This document shows positions 1-8,406 of a stretch of DNA of 23,811 bases, one piece after another (the stretch's first letter is position 1; each line of letters begins with the position of its first letter). The position numbers were made by a program, and so were the translations under genes. The notes below the pieces were generated by a model. It saw only the letters and a program-made list of their open reading frames with translations, was not told where the DNA came from and made no database searches. The stretch comes from CAZVWV01 sp964631745 (GTDB lineage: Bacteria; Bdellovibrionota_C; UBA2361; JBGSMV01): assembly GCA_964631745.1 (NCBI GenBank), contig CAZVWV010000046.1:1-23811 (forward strand), written 5' to 3'.

Positions 1-45
1 TGCGCCGCGTTTGTAATTTACCCGGGGGTTTTGAGCAGCTACTCT
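1..45 (+). repeat. Left copy of 45-bp inverted repeat at window ends
   Basis: Positions 1-45 match the reverse complement of 23750-23794 at 43 of 45 positions; the mismatches are at 28 and 39. The copy starts at the very first base, so the true repeat may extend further left. It lies upstream of the flagellin promoter. It does not form a strong hairpin with a T-run, so it is not an obvious terminator. It could be a dispersed genomic repeat, which would explain why the contig ends here, or a recombination border. Confidence 0.85.
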
Positions 46-166
46 TAACACCCCTAAGCTCTTAATTTTGCTAGATTTGTGACTCCTAGCCGTTCTATGC
101 AATTACGCACCCATTCTCAATCCTAACCAATTTTGGAGCAATTCTAGACTGAATAGCTCCAGAATC

Positions 167-193
167 TAAAATAATCTCAGCAACTGCCGTTTT
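167..193 (+). promoter_or_regulatory. Putative sigma-28 (FliA) promoter for flagellin
   Basis: TAAA at 167-170 is followed after exactly 15 bases by GCCGTTTT at 186-193. The known FliA consensus is TAAA-N15-GCCGATAA, so the -35 element, the spacing and the GCCG core all match. Transcription would start near 200, giving a leader of about 60 bases before the flagellin ATG at 259. Flagellin genes are classic class III FliA targets. The rest of 46-258 shows no gene that I can support. Confidence 0.65.
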
Positions 194-258
194 CCTAACC
201 ATAGACAATTCCATTCGCCCCGGAATTTTTGTTTTACCTGAAGGACTAGGTAACTTAA

Positions 259-1119
259 ATGCCGGTATCATTTGCCAGCAATAGAGATTCACTGCATGCG
301 CAGACACAACTGAAGCGCACTAGTGATGCTTTATCAAAAACATTTGCGCGGCTTTCCTCTGGTTTGCGCATCAATGACGCTTCGGACGACGCTGCTGGTC
401 TTGCTATGGCCGATGGTTTGCGGCGCGACAGCTTAGTGGCCTCGGTGGCAATTAGAAATACTAACGATGGTATCTCTCTGCTCGCCATAGCTGATGCGGG
501 CTTAACTGAGATCGGCAACATGTTACAGCGCATGTCTGAGTTAGCGAACCAGAGCGCTAACGGAGTTTACAGTCAAACTCAGCGCTCTGCGCTCTCATCG
601 GAATTTTCGGCGCTTGGTTCGGAAGTAGACCGGATTGCGCGCACGACCACCTTTAACGATATCAATTTGCTCTCTAATAGTAGCGCCATAACCTTACAAG
701 TTGGATTAGAAAACAGTTCCAGTTCACAAATTACAATCTCTTCGGTTCTTGGAACGCTTGCTGCTTTCGGAATCGGCTCGGCCGGAAATTCGACCCTAAG
801 TTATTCAATCATAGGTAACTCTACTGCATTTTCACAGAGCGCGGCGTTAAACGCCGTTAGCGCCTTAAATACTGCCATCGATACGTTAGGCGTAGCACGC
901 GGAACAGTGGGTGCCGCGCAGTCACGGCTCCAGTCGGCCGTGAATTACCTGACTGTGGTAAGAGAAAATTTTGTTGCGGCGGAAAGTAGGATTAGAGACG
1001 CCGACATAGCTCAAGAAGTGGCCGAAATGACAAGGCTACAAGTATTGCAACAAGCTGGCACGGCTGTGCTGGCACATGCAAACTTGCAGCCGGAAATTGC
1101 TTTAGCGTTGTTGAAATAG
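259..1119 (+). CDS. fliC: Flagellin
   Basis: This is the flagellin subunit, exported by the flagellar type III system and polymerised into the filament. The 286-residue product has the conserved D0/D1 N-terminal signature (about residues 5-140), including RLSSGLRIN followed by DDAAGLA, then RNTNDGISLLAIADAGL and the ELANQSANG segment. The conserved C-terminal D1/D0 helix (about 225-286) contains ESRIRDADIAQEVAEMTR and ends ALLK. Between them lies only a short Ser/Thr/Asn-rich variable part (about 145-200), so this is a compact flagellin lacking large D2/D3 domains. The Ser-rich section could be an O-glycosylation target (inference). The ATG start has AGG at 248-250, 8 bases upstream, and a sigma-28-type promoter further up. 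No fliS or other flagellin is adjacent. The family call is certain; the symbol (fliC, flaA or hag) is conventional. Confidence 0.95.
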   Translation: MPVSFASNRDSLHAQTQLKRTSDALSKTFARLSSGLRINDASDDAAGLAMADGLRRDSLVASVAIRNTNDGISLLAIADAGLTEIGNMLQRMSELANQSANGVYSQTQRSALSSEFSALGSEVDRIARTTTFNDINLLSNSSAITLQVGLENSSSSQITISSVLGTLAAFGIGSAGNSTLSYSIIGNSTAFSQSAALNAVSALNTAIDTLGVARGTVGAAQSRLQSAVNYLTVVRENFVAAESRIRDADIAQEVAEMTRLQVLQQAGTAVLAHANLQPEIALALLK

Positions 1120-1161
1120 CAATTATAAGAGGCTACGTCTGGCGCGGGGAAAAGGACCAGG

Positions 1162-1183
1162 GGTGTTTGACAAAACAAACACC
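1162..1183. terminator. Hairpin between convergent flagellin and nuclease genes
   Basis: An 8-bp perfect stem (GGTGTTTG at 1162-1169, CAAACACC at 1176-1183) closes a 6-base loop. It sits between the flagellin stop (1119) and the stop of the convergent metallo-beta-lactamase gene (1188). Neither side has a long T-run, so it is not a textbook intrinsic terminator. A bidirectional terminator or mRNA 3'-end stabiliser is likely from position. Confidence 0.4.
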
Positions 1184-1187
1184 GAGG

Positions 1188-2567
1188 TCAGATAAGAAGC
1201 TCCTGCTGGTACGCCGCAACAAAAGCGCCCCATCCGAGTTCAGCGGTCAGAGTTTTGCAAAAAGCTCTGGCCTGCTCGGGCTCACCGTGCACTACCGCCA
1301 CATTACGCGGCACCCCTTTGCAGCTGCGACACCATTTCAATAATTCAGCACGATCGGCATGGGCGCTAAAAGAGCTTATCTCGTGCACTTCGCAACGTAA
1401 GGGCACCTCTTGGCCTAAAAGACGCATAGTAGGTGCGCCGCCCAACAACCACGCTCCCCTGCCACCAGGGGGCTGATATCCAACAACAAGAACCGTATTG
1501 CGGGGATCAGAGACGCGATGCTTGAGATGGTGTAAGATTCTACCTCCCGTTAACATCCCGCTGGCCGATATCAGTATCATAGGGCTGTCGATTTTGTTGA
1601 GTTTCTTGGATTCTTCTCTGTCCCGAATGAAATGTAGTTTAGGCGGGTTAAACGGTCTGGCTCCGGCCGCAAAAGCCTTCGCAAGCTCTGCATCAAAACA
1701 ATCCGGATTGTTCAGATAGATCTGAGTCGCATCTAGAGCCATGGGGCTATCGACGATTACAGGAATATCATCTATCAGCCGCCGCTCAATCAGATCCTTC
1801 ATGTAATATAGCAGTAACTGCGCGCGTCCCACTGCAAAGCTCGGAATCACTACGATACCGCCGCGCTTAGTAGTGCGATTGATAACATCGGCTAAGTCCG
1901 TAAGGGCGTTGGCGGTTTCATGCAATTTATCGCCATAAGTTGATTCAATCAGCAATAAATCGCCGAGTTCCTGTGGTTCGGGGTCGCGTAAAATCGGCAC
2001 GGAATATCTGCCGATATCGCCCGAGAAGACAACAACTTTATCACCAGCCGTGATGCGTATGGAGGCTGCGCCTAAGATATGTCCCATATGCCGCCACTCG
2101 GCCGTAAATCCCCCACCCAGATCCAGCTTGTGGCCGACAGCCACCTGGTTGAAAAGTTTTAGCGAACCTCGCGCCTGCTCCTCAGTGTATAGAGGCAAGG
2201 CGGGCTTGTGCCTGGTCAAGCCGGATTCCTCGCGAAACTGAGCCTCTTCTTCCTGAAGCCGCCCGCTGTCTAGTAACATCACCTCAGAGAGTTCCTTTGT
2301 GGCCTTAGTGCAATAAACCGGGCAATTTAGTCCGGACGCGTAGTAGCGTGGCAATATTCCGGTATGATCGATATGAGCATGCGTTAACAGCACTGCTTCG
2401 ATTTCGGAGAGTTTCAGATCCGGAAGCACCCAGTTCTTTTCACGCCAACTGCGTTCACCTTGGAATAGCCCAGCGTCAATTAAGAACTTGCGCTCCCCGA
2501 ATGTTAGTAAATACTTGGAACCCGTGACAGTTCCGGCAGCGCCTAAGAATTTTAACGATAAAGTCAT
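1188..2567 (-). CDS. Metallo-beta-lactamase/beta-CASP RNA-processing nuclease
   Basis: This is a zinc-dependent nuclease of the beta-CASP branch of the metallo-beta-lactamase fold (the YSH1/CPSF73-like group often annotated as MBL-fold RNA-specific exonuclease). Seen: HAHIDH zinc motif at residues 63-68, MGHILGA, GDIGR, then the beta-CASP part with ESTYGD, a PSFAVGRAQ segment, SASGMLTGGR, a GYQPPGGRGAWLL segment and the C-terminal SFSAHAD histidine motif, all in canonical order. Length (459 residues) is normal. I take ATG at 2565-2567 as start because homologues begin close to MTLSLKFLGAAGTVTGS. An in-frame TTG at 2601-2603 would add 12 residues and has AGGG a few bases upstream, so it remains possible. 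The gene lies antisense between flagellin and fliD with no obvious functional link to motility. Role in RNA turnover is inferred from the family. Confidence 0.9.
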   Translation of the reverse strand: MTLSLKFLGAAGTVTGSKYLLTFGERKFLIDAGLFQGERSWREKNWVLPDLKLSEIEAVLLTHAHIDHTGILPRYYASGLNCPVYCTKATKELSEVMLLDSGRLQEEEAQFREESGLTRHKPALPLYTEEQARGSLKLFNQVAVGHKLDLGGGFTAEWRHMGHILGAASIRITAGDKVVVFSGDIGRYSVPILRDPEPQELGDLLLIESTYGDKLHETANALTDLADVINRTTKRGGIVVIPSFAVGRAQLLLYYMKDLIERRLIDDIPVIVDSPMALDATQIYLNNPDCFDAELAKAFAAGARPFNPPKLHFIRDREESKKLNKIDSPMILISASGMLTGGRILHHLKHRVSDPRNTVLVVGYQPPGGRGAWLLGGAPTMRLLGQEVPLRCEVHEISSFSAHADRAELLKWCRSCKGVPRNVAVVHGEPEQARAFCKTLTAELGWGAFVAAYQQELLI

Positions 2568-2620
2568 AATAGTGATTTCAGCACCTAAGTTAGATTCGGG
2601 CAAGGGCTGCCCTGTGGGCG

Positions 2621-2636
2621 AGGAACAATACTTGCT
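2621..2636 (+). promoter_or_regulatory. Weak sigma-54-like promoter candidate upstream of fliD
   Basis: AGGAAC at 2621-2626 and TTGCT at 2632-2636 put GG and GC exactly 10 bases apart, as in -24/-12 promoters (consensus TGGCAC-N5-TTGCA). The -12 half matches; the -24 half has two mismatches in TGGCAC. Many bacteria use sigma-54 for mid-class flagellar genes, which makes the position reasonable, but the match is modest. Confidence 0.3.
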
Positions 2637-2667
2637 TATATCAGCTTTAGTTATCTATCTATAAAAA

Positions 2668-2674
2668 GGGAAGG
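2668..2674 (+). promoter_or_regulatory. Ribosome binding site deciding the fliD start
   Basis: GGGAAGG sits 6 bases before TTG at 2681. The alternative in-frame ATG at 2699 has no comparable purine motif at usual spacing; this site would be 24 bases away. This favours the TTG start, even though protein homology alone would also accept the ATG. Confidence 0.6.
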
Positions 2675-2680
2675 CAGTTT

Positions 2681-4120
2681 TTGCCGGGCGAACAACCTAT
2701 GGCTACAGTAAATTTCGCTGGAATTGCATCGGGAATCGACACAAACGCCTTAATTGACGCGACTGTGGCGGCGCGCCGAGCGCAAAATGTGACTCCCAAG
2801 TCAGATAAGGTTCAAACCTTAACCGATACTAACGATGCTCTCACAACCTTAAAAACCAAGCTTTCCGATCTGCAAACTAAAATCCGTGAGTTTACTACCT
2901 TAAACGGGGGCGGCTTAGCTAAAATCGCAAGATCGAGCGATGAAACAATTATCACCGCTACCGCAGCAAATGCGGCCAGCAACGGGACTTACACGATAAC
3001 GCCGACACAGTTGGCACAAAACGGGACTTACGCCTTTAAATCCACGGCGGGAACATATAGTAGTAGCGATGCAGTCATTGGTTCTACGATTGTGGGCACT
3101 GGCACAGTTCAGATTGACATCGGAACTGGCACAGAGCTTCAAACAGTCACTTTAAACGTCGACAACACTACGACCCTCTCCCAATTTGCGACAAATTTTA
3201 ATAATTCAACCAGTAAAGCCACTGCTTCGGTCATCAATGTAGGCACCTCGGCCTCGCCTGATTACCGTTTAGTGATTAACTCCTTAAACGAGGGCACGCT
3301 TAAGGGAAGTTTAAGTGTTACCGTGAGCGCGGCCATCACAGGAGCTAGCGCCTTTAACAACAACTCCTCCTCTGCCGCACAGAATGCGACTTTCACGGTT
3401 GGCGGGATCGGCGGCGGTGGAGGTGACGTGATCACGCGCTATAGTAATTCCTTTAGCGATGTAATTCCGGGCGTCACTGTGACGCTGCAAAACACAAGCA
3501 GCACAGGAATTAGCGTGAGCGTAGGTGACGACGCCGATGCCACTGCTGCGAAAATTCAGGATTGGGTTACAGCCTACAATGATATCATCGCATTCATAGC
3601 TGAGAATGACGCCGTAACCAGGCAGCAAGACGGCAACGATGTAACCAACATATTTAATCCCTTAGCTTCGACCTCAGTTGACGAGAGTATGCTCTCTTCG
3701 ATTCGCGGCGTCATCAGCTCGGCGGTTTACAGTACCGGCACGCAAGTGCGGGTCCTGGCAGATCTGGGCGTCACCACGGAACGAGACGGCACGCTTAAAT
3801 TCGATTCGACGGTGCTAACTCAAGCAGTGGCAAACGAATCTGCATCCGCTAAACAATTATTAAAGAATTTTGCAGACACGGTCTCTCTAACGGGCGGTAC
3901 CATCGACCAATACATCCGTTTCAATGGTATCTTCGATATCACCATCAACGGCAACAAGGACTTAATCACCAACTTAAACGACCAAATTGGAAGAGCCGAG
4001 GCCGCAATAGCTAAAGAGAAGGAGTCCTTAACTGCCAGATTCGCACGCCTAGAGGCACTAATTGGCCGGATGCAGGGACAACAGTCACAGCTTACCTCTG
4101 CGCTGGCCGGGCTTAGCTAA
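2681..4120 (+). CDS. fliD: Flagellar hook-associated protein 2 (filament cap) FliD
   Basis: FliD forms the pentameric-type cap under which flagellin is inserted at the filament tip. The 479-residue product shows the N-terminal FliD signature (NFAGIASGIDTNALIDATVAA) followed by a helical stretch (about residues 35-75). A Thr/Ser/Asn-rich beta region follows, with the FSDVIPGVTVTLQN segment at about 265-280. The C-terminal FliD domain includes DWVTAYNDIIAF, a DESMLSSIRG stretch, LADLGVTTERDGTLKFD, and a final coiled-coil-like helix (about 430-479). Length is typical. The TTG start is chosen because GGGAAGG lies 6 bases upstream; ATG at 2699 (MATVNFAGIASG) is the alternative. fliS is not next to it. 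Its 3' end overlaps the convergent DUF6986 gene by 8 bases. Confidence 0.93.
   Translation: MPGEQPMATVNFAGIASGIDTNALIDATVAARRAQNVTPKSDKVQTLTDTNDALTTLKTKLSDLQTKIREFTTLNGGGLAKIARSSDETIITATAANAASNGTYTITPTQLAQNGTYAFKSTAGTYSSSDAVIGSTIVGTGTVQIDIGTGTELQTVTLNVDNTTTLSQFATNFNNSTSKATASVINVGTSASPDYRLVINSLNEGTLKGSLSVTVSAAITGASAFNNNSSSAAQNATFTVGGIGGGGGDVITRYSNSFSDVIPGVTVTLQNTSSTGISVSVGDDADATAAKIQDWVTAYNDIIAFIAENDAVTRQQDGNDVTNIFNPLASTSVDESMLSSIRGVISSAVYSTGTQVRVLADLGVTTERDGTLKFDSTVLTQAVANESASAKQLLKNFADTVSLTGGTIDQYIRFNGIFDITINGNKDLITNLNDQIGRAEAAIAKEKESLTARFARLEALIGRMQGQQSQLTSALAGLS
4113..4120. other. Palindromic octamer holding both convergent stop codons
   Basis: TTAGCTAA is a perfect palindrome. Read on the plus strand it ends fliD with AGC TAA; read on the minus strand it ends the facing gene with AGC TAA. 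Both proteins therefore end in Ser followed by TAA, and the genes overlap by exactly these 8 bases. There is no room for an intergenic terminator, so transcripts from both sides must run into each other's coding region. Confidence 0.9.
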
Positions 4121-5375
4121 AGTTGGTGAATTCTAACTGTTCTTTCGTAAAAGCCCCACATTCATAGCCTTGGGCCAAGAAGTTCCTCAGCCCGCGAATA
4201 GTGGCAGCATCGTCAAAGACTGCGAGATCGCGGCTTGAACGTTGCATGGACTCATGAAACTTAGCCAAGCGCGACACAGCCTGATCAAATCCGTTCAGAA
4301 AATATTCATATGTTACAAAAAACCGTACCGGGAGCTGAGCCGGATGAAGATCCCAGCCCTGCAAAATCCCCAAACTTAGCGCTTTTCTAATACTTTCGGC
4401 GTGGGCGCGCCAACCTCTCCAGACACTGGCCTTATTCTGATTTTGCTGCTGCTTGCTGAGTCTCGGATGGCGATGTTCGACCAGTGGCAAAATATTTGTG
4501 ATGCTGTCCACCACTTGAATCTCAGTATGGGCGGTAGCAAGTTTCATTAAGAAGCGCGCAAACTGGCAAAATTCATGTAGGTTGCTTTGCCCTAGAAGCC
4601 CCACTCCCAATTCAGAGGTAAAATCAAAGGCACCCATGTGAATCGAGCTTAAGCGTGTGCCCCCTGCCTTTATGATATTTGGTAATGCAAATTCGCCGGT
4701 TTTAGAGAGAAATACGTCTGCCGTTTCGCATAATATCTCAAGTCTATGCGTGCCCCTTCTAATTTTATAAAGCTTTTCAAAACGATCTATGGCTTTGCAG
4801 ATTGTTTTAACTTCTTCCGGCGAGCGCAACTTGGGGAGTGTGATAATTGTTCCAAAAGGATAATTTCCTTTGGTCTCAGCTGAAAGTGTGCGCATAAATA
4901 TTTGTAGAGTTCTGAGGCTGCGCTTAGCAAATTCCGGCGAAAACGGCTTCAGCCGAATTCCGAAATGTCTTGGGGCGCTCTTGTTTTTAATTGAGAGGGC
5001 GTACTCTTTGGCAACAGCTACAACGGCTTCATCCTCGGCCTTATCCGACCTTACGCCAAATCCATCCTCAAAATCCGCTCGAAAATCCTCGATCGGCTCA
5101 AGCGAGAGTTTCCTGAGCATGCGCTCGTATGCCTGCTGAGCGACGCCCTTGCTTTTGACGCTATTCCGCGCAGCCTCCATTTGCGGAGAACCTCCAAGCG
5201 CTCTAGCGAACTGCGTAGCGCTGGCTCCGTACTCTTTTACACTTTCAAGCGCCAATTTCGAGAGTTTAGCCGACAGGTTTGCGCTGTAGCGATCAGCTCC
5301 GGCATAGAGCGTGTGAATGGGCCTGGCCGCAAAAGCTAATTTTTTATCTACCGCATTTTGTTTATTTCTAGGCAT
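4113..5375 (-). CDS. DUF6986 / HpcH-HpaI aldolase-like TIM-barrel protein
   Basis: The 420-residue protein resembles a family related to the HpcH/HpaI aldolase, citrate lyase beta and malate synthase superfamily (DUF6986; some members carry the annotation phosphoenolpyruvate kinase, which I would not rely on). Seen in order: RADFEDGFG (about residue 98), GIRLKPF, TLPKLRSPEEV, EILCETADVF, an SIHMGAFDFTSELG strand, DSITNILP and the strongly conserved GILQGWDLHPAQLPVRFF. The acidic residues in these strands match the metal-binding positions expected of the superfamily (inference). Substrate is unknown. The ATG overlaps the last 8 bases of the upstream ettA gene, so translation is probably coupled and the two form one operon transcribed from upstream of ettA. 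Confidence 0.8.
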   Translation of the reverse strand: MPRNKQNAVDKKLAFAARPIHTLYAGADRYSANLSAKLSKLALESVKEYGASATQFARALGGSPQMEAARNSVKSKGVAQQAYERMLRKLSLEPIEDFRADFEDGFGVRSDKAEDEAVVAVAKEYALSIKNKSAPRHFGIRLKPFSPEFAKRSLRTLQIFMRTLSAETKGNYPFGTIITLPKLRSPEEVKTICKAIDRFEKLYKIRRGTHRLEILCETADVFLSKTGEFALPNIIKAGGTRLSSIHMGAFDFTSELGVGLLGQSNLHEFCQFARFLMKLATAHTEIQVVDSITNILPLVEHRHPRLSKQQQNQNKASVWRGWRAHAESIRKALSLGILQGWDLHPAQLPVRFFVTYEYFLNGFDQAVSRLAKFHESMQRSSRDLAVFDDAATIRGLRNFLAQGYECGAFTKEQLEFTNFS

Positions 5376-7050
5376 GCGTTAATTTTCTAAACTTGGCGCG
5401 ATGGGGCTTCACCGCCTCCGGCCCTAAGCGACGTTTCTTATCCTCCTCGTACTCCTGAAAATTCCCTTCCAGCATTACCACACTACTATCATCCTCAAAG
5501 GCTATTATATGCGTGGCGATGCGGTCCAAAAACCAACGATCATGGCTAACTACCATGGCACAGCCTGCAAAGGCCAAGAGCGCCTCCTCAAGGGCGCGTA
5601 AGGTATTCACGTCGAGATCGTTAGTGGGCTCGTCGAGCAATAGTACATTTGAGCCAGCCTTTAAGAGTTTGGCGAGGTGTAGGCGGTTACGCTCCCCTCC
5701 GGAGAGCATACCCACCTTTTTCTGCTGATCCTGGCCACTAAAATTGAAGCGCGCGCAGTAGGCGCGCGAGTTTACCTCTTGAGAGCCCAACATAATAATA
5801 TCGTTGCCATCAGAGATCTCCTCCCAGACTGTTTTGTCGGCACGCAGCGCATCGCGTCCCTGATCTACGTAGCCGAGTTTTACGGTATCGCCAATCCTGA
5901 TACTACCAGAGTCTGGCATTTCTTGGCCCGTAATCATCTTAAACAGGGTAGTCTTGCCGACGCCGTTTGGACCGATGATTCCGACGATACTCCCTCGCGG
6001 CACATTAAACGTAAAATTATCAAAGAGGATTCGCTCATCGAAAGCCTTTGAAATACCCTCACCCTGTATAACCAATTCACCTAGGCGACCGGCAGCGGGA
6101 ATATAAATCTCCATCTTTTCTATGCGTTCCGGTCGATCCTCATTCACCAAATTCTCGAAAGCTTGGACCCTGGCCTTGCTCTTCGCTTGTCGGGCGCGGG
6201 GGCTCATACGAATCCATTCAAGCTCCTGCTCCAACATCTTCTGACGTTTTGTGTCAGCGCGTTCCTCCGCCGCTAGTCGCTGCTGCTTTTGCGCTAGCCA
6301 AGAGGAGTAATTACCCTCCCAGGGAATACCGTGCCCGCGATCGAGCTCAAGGATCCAACCTGCGATGTTATCTAAAAAGTATCGATCATGGGTGACTGCG
6401 ATTACGGTGCCCTCGTACTCTTTAAGAAACTGCTCAAGCCAAAGCACAGATTCGGCGTCTAGATGATTTGTGGGCTCATCCAACAACAAGATGTCGGGCT
6501 TCTCCAAGAGCAGTTTACAAAGCGCCACCCGCCTGCGCTCGCCACCCGAAAGATGCGTAACGGCGCTCTCACCGGGCGGAAGCCGCAAGGCATCCATGGC
6601 AAGCTCGATGGTGTGGTCAAGTTCCCAGCCGTTGGCGTGATCGATTAGTTCTTGCACGCGCGCCTGCTCGTCCAGCAACGTTTGCATTTTATCCGCGTCC
6701 AAATCCGGATCCCCAAGCAGGTTGGCGACCTCTTCAAAACGTGCCAGATGTTTGACGACATCTCCGGCGCCTTCCAAGACGTTTTCGCGCACATTCTTGC
6801 TCTGATTAAGCACAGGCTCTTGGGGCAGGTAGCCAATGCGCATGCCATCGGCCGGATGGGCTTCACCGCTAAATTCCTTTTCTATCCCGGCCATAATCTT
6901 AAGCAGAGTAGATTTCCCCGAGCCGTTTAAGCCCAAGACGCCAATTTTGGCGCCGTAGTAATATGAGAGATTTATATCCCGAAGCACTTTCTTGTCAGGA
7001 GGATAGGTCTTTCCGACCCGTTGCATGGTAAAGGCGTATTTTTGGTTCAT
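5368..7050 (-). CDS. ettA: Energy-dependent translational throttle protein EttA (ABC-F)
   Basis: EttA is a soluble ABC-F ATPase without membrane domains. In E. coli it binds the ribosomal E site and tunes the first elongation step to the ATP/ADP ratio. The 560-residue protein has two ABC cassettes: Walker A GLNGSGKS (residues 40-47), LSGGERRR signature and LLLDEPTNHLD in the first; GPNGVGKT, LSGGERNR and LLLDEPTNDLD in the second. Between them is the ABC-F linker, with the WEGNYSSWLAQKQQRLA stretch that contacts P-site tRNA in this family and the basic RMSPRARQAKSKAR segment. Length agrees with E. coli EttA (555). ATG at 7048-7050 is the start; no strong Shine-Dalgarno is visible. It is the first gene of a pair with the DUF6986 gene. 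Confidence 0.95.
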   Translation of the reverse strand: MNQKYAFTMQRVGKTYPPDKKVLRDINLSYYYGAKIGVLGLNGSGKSTLLKIMAGIEKEFSGEAHPADGMRIGYLPQEPVLNQSKNVRENVLEGAGDVVKHLARFEEVANLLGDPDLDADKMQTLLDEQARVQELIDHANGWELDHTIELAMDALRLPPGESAVTHLSGGERRRVALCKLLLEKPDILLLDEPTNHLDAESVLWLEQFLKEYEGTVIAVTHDRYFLDNIAGWILELDRGHGIPWEGNYSSWLAQKQQRLAAEERADTKRQKMLEQELEWIRMSPRARQAKSKARVQAFENLVNEDRPERIEKMEIYIPAAGRLGELVIQGEGISKAFDERILFDNFTFNVPRGSIVGIIGPNGVGKTTLFKMITGQEMPDSGSIRIGDTVKLGYVDQGRDALRADKTVWEEISDGNDIIMLGSQEVNSRAYCARFNFSGQDQQKKVGMLSGGERNRLHLAKLLKAGSNVLLLDEPTNDLDVNTLRALEEALLAFAGCAMVVSHDRWFLDRIATHIIAFEDDSSVVMLEGNFQEYEEDKKRRLGPEAVKPHRAKFRKLTHA

Positions 7051-7230
7051 AAATCTATATAAATCTCAAAGAATAAGAGTAAGTGTTCTGGTTTCGCAGC
7101 TTTGGCAAAGTATAGAGCCGCCCATAAGTGATACCACCATTTTTGCAGGGGGTCTAGTTAGCCTGGGGGATGAAATCTTTTTGGGATTGAGTGACTAAGA
7201 ATTTGAACTAGTGCAGAATGGGGTGGTTGT

Positions 7231-7932
7231 ATGGGAATAGAAACCGACGTTAATACCCTCGAGGGCCCGCCAGTTGCTGATGCGGCCTGGGCTGCCTTTT
7301 CAGCTCTTTCCATGCAAACACCGACGGTCGACCAGATCGCATCGAGCTTCCCCGAGTTTTTGAAATATTGGGAGCTCATTAGCGGCGTTCGAAGCTGCAG
7401 CGCTTGGGGCTGGATCTTAGATGCAATTCCTGTCTTTAAACAGTACACCTATGCAATTCCCTCCGACCAAGCTTTGCTTGCGCTAACAAATCTCGGCGCT
7501 GGGATTGTGGAAATTGGCGCTGGTACCGGCTTTTGGAGCCGTTGTTTACAAACATTCGGGGCAGACGTGATTGCGTTCGATAAAAATCCTCCGCTGCAAA
7601 CATGGACCGCCGTGCAGCAAGGCGATCACTTGGAGGCCGCAAAATATCCAGATCGCGCACTTTTTCTCTGCTACCCTGAGCAAGATGGTTCGATTCAGAG
7701 GGGCGGAGACGGAGAGCTCGGCATGATCTTCGACACCGTAGTTCCGTTTCAAAAGGCGGGCGGCAAGTTCGTTGCGGTGATCCTACCGAATTTCACAAAC
7801 CTTGAAAGGAACGTGCGCCCCGAATTAAGCGCCCACATGGCTGAGCACTGGACCTTGATGGCCACGATTTCCCTGCCGCGAATGCCTCGCAACAAAGACG
7901 ACTTACGTATTTATGCGCGGAAGCCGGAATAA
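7231..7932 (+). CDS. Class I SAM-dependent methyltransferase-like protein
   Basis: The 233-residue protein has a recognisable SAM-binding motif I, IVEIGAGTGFWSRCL (about residues 91-105), followed by an acidic residue ending the second strand (VIAFDKNP) and a hydrophobic fourth strand (ALFLCYPEQDG), an arrangement typical of class I methyltransferases. The N-terminal ~85 residues are helical, with no recognised domain. The substrate is not deducible. ATG at 7231 is preceded by a G-rich GGGTGG about 5 bases upstream. It is followed 27 bases later by another plus-strand gene, so the two may be co-transcribed. The 180 bases between the divergent ettA and this gene should hold promoters for both, but I see no convincing -35/-10 pair. 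Confidence 0.6.
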   Translation: MGIETDVNTLEGPPVADAAWAAFSALSMQTPTVDQIASSFPEFLKYWELISGVRSCSAWGWILDAIPVFKQYTYAIPSDQALLALTNLGAGIVEIGAGTGFWSRCLQTFGADVIAFDKNPPLQTWTAVQQGDHLEAAKYPDRALFLCYPEQDGSIQRGGDGELGMIFDTVVPFQKAGGKFVAVILPNFTNLERNVRPELSAHMAEHWTLMATISLPRMPRNKDDLRIYARKPE

Positions 7933-7959
7933 ATTCCGGGAGGAATCTAAGCGCAAACT

Positions 7960-8406
7960 GTGATACCCTACACCAGTATGCCCCGTGCCAGTTCTTTTGA
8001 TACCCCAGAGCATTACAAGCCTCACCCTCTGGACTGGGTCGTGCAGGATTTGCGTGCTGAGATCTCATACCTTGAAAGGCCCATGTTCGGCTGCCACGCT
8101 TGTTACTGCCACGGCAAACTACAGCTAGTGCTTGCTGCCCAAGATGAAGAGCCCTGGGATGGTGTTATGATTGCCACATCGAAGGAACATCATGCTTCAT
8201 TGTTGGCGGAATTTTCAGAGCTTGGTCCGCATCCGGTTTTAGGCAAGTGGCTCTACATTTCACAGCAGCATGAGCGCTTTGAGCAGGTGTTGCAGCAGCT
8301 TACAAAACTTGTGCAGAGAGATGACCTGCGTTTAGGAGTTTATCCGAAGGTGCGCAAAAAGCGATTACAGAAACGTAAGCCTTGCGCCACTCAGTGTCGC
8401 ACCTAA
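7960..8406 (+). CDS. Conserved hypothetical protein (small, RPMFGC motif)
   Basis: I do not recognise this 148-residue protein with certainty. It has a central RPMFGCHACYCHGKLQLVL stretch, then EEPWDGVMIATSKEHHASLL and HPVLGKWLYISQQHERFEQVL, ending in a Lys/Arg-rich tail. The MFG-x(5)-Y-x(2)-G pattern is reminiscent of TfoX N-terminal and YjbR-like small alpha/beta domains, but the resemblance is faint and I infer no function. Start is GTG at 7960. An in-frame stop at 7948 rules out a longer product, and GGGAGGA at 7938-7944 is about 15 bases upstream, longer than ideal. ATG at 7978 is the alternative. It is probably co-transcribed with the methyltransferase-like gene. Confidence 0.6.
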   Translation: MIPYTSMPRASSFDTPEHYKPHPLDWVVQDLRAEISYLERPMFGCHACYCHGKLQLVLAAQDEEPWDGVMIATSKEHHASLLAEFSELGPHPVLGKWLYISQQHERFEQVLQQLTKLVQRDDLRLGVYPKVRKKRLQKRKPCATQCRT

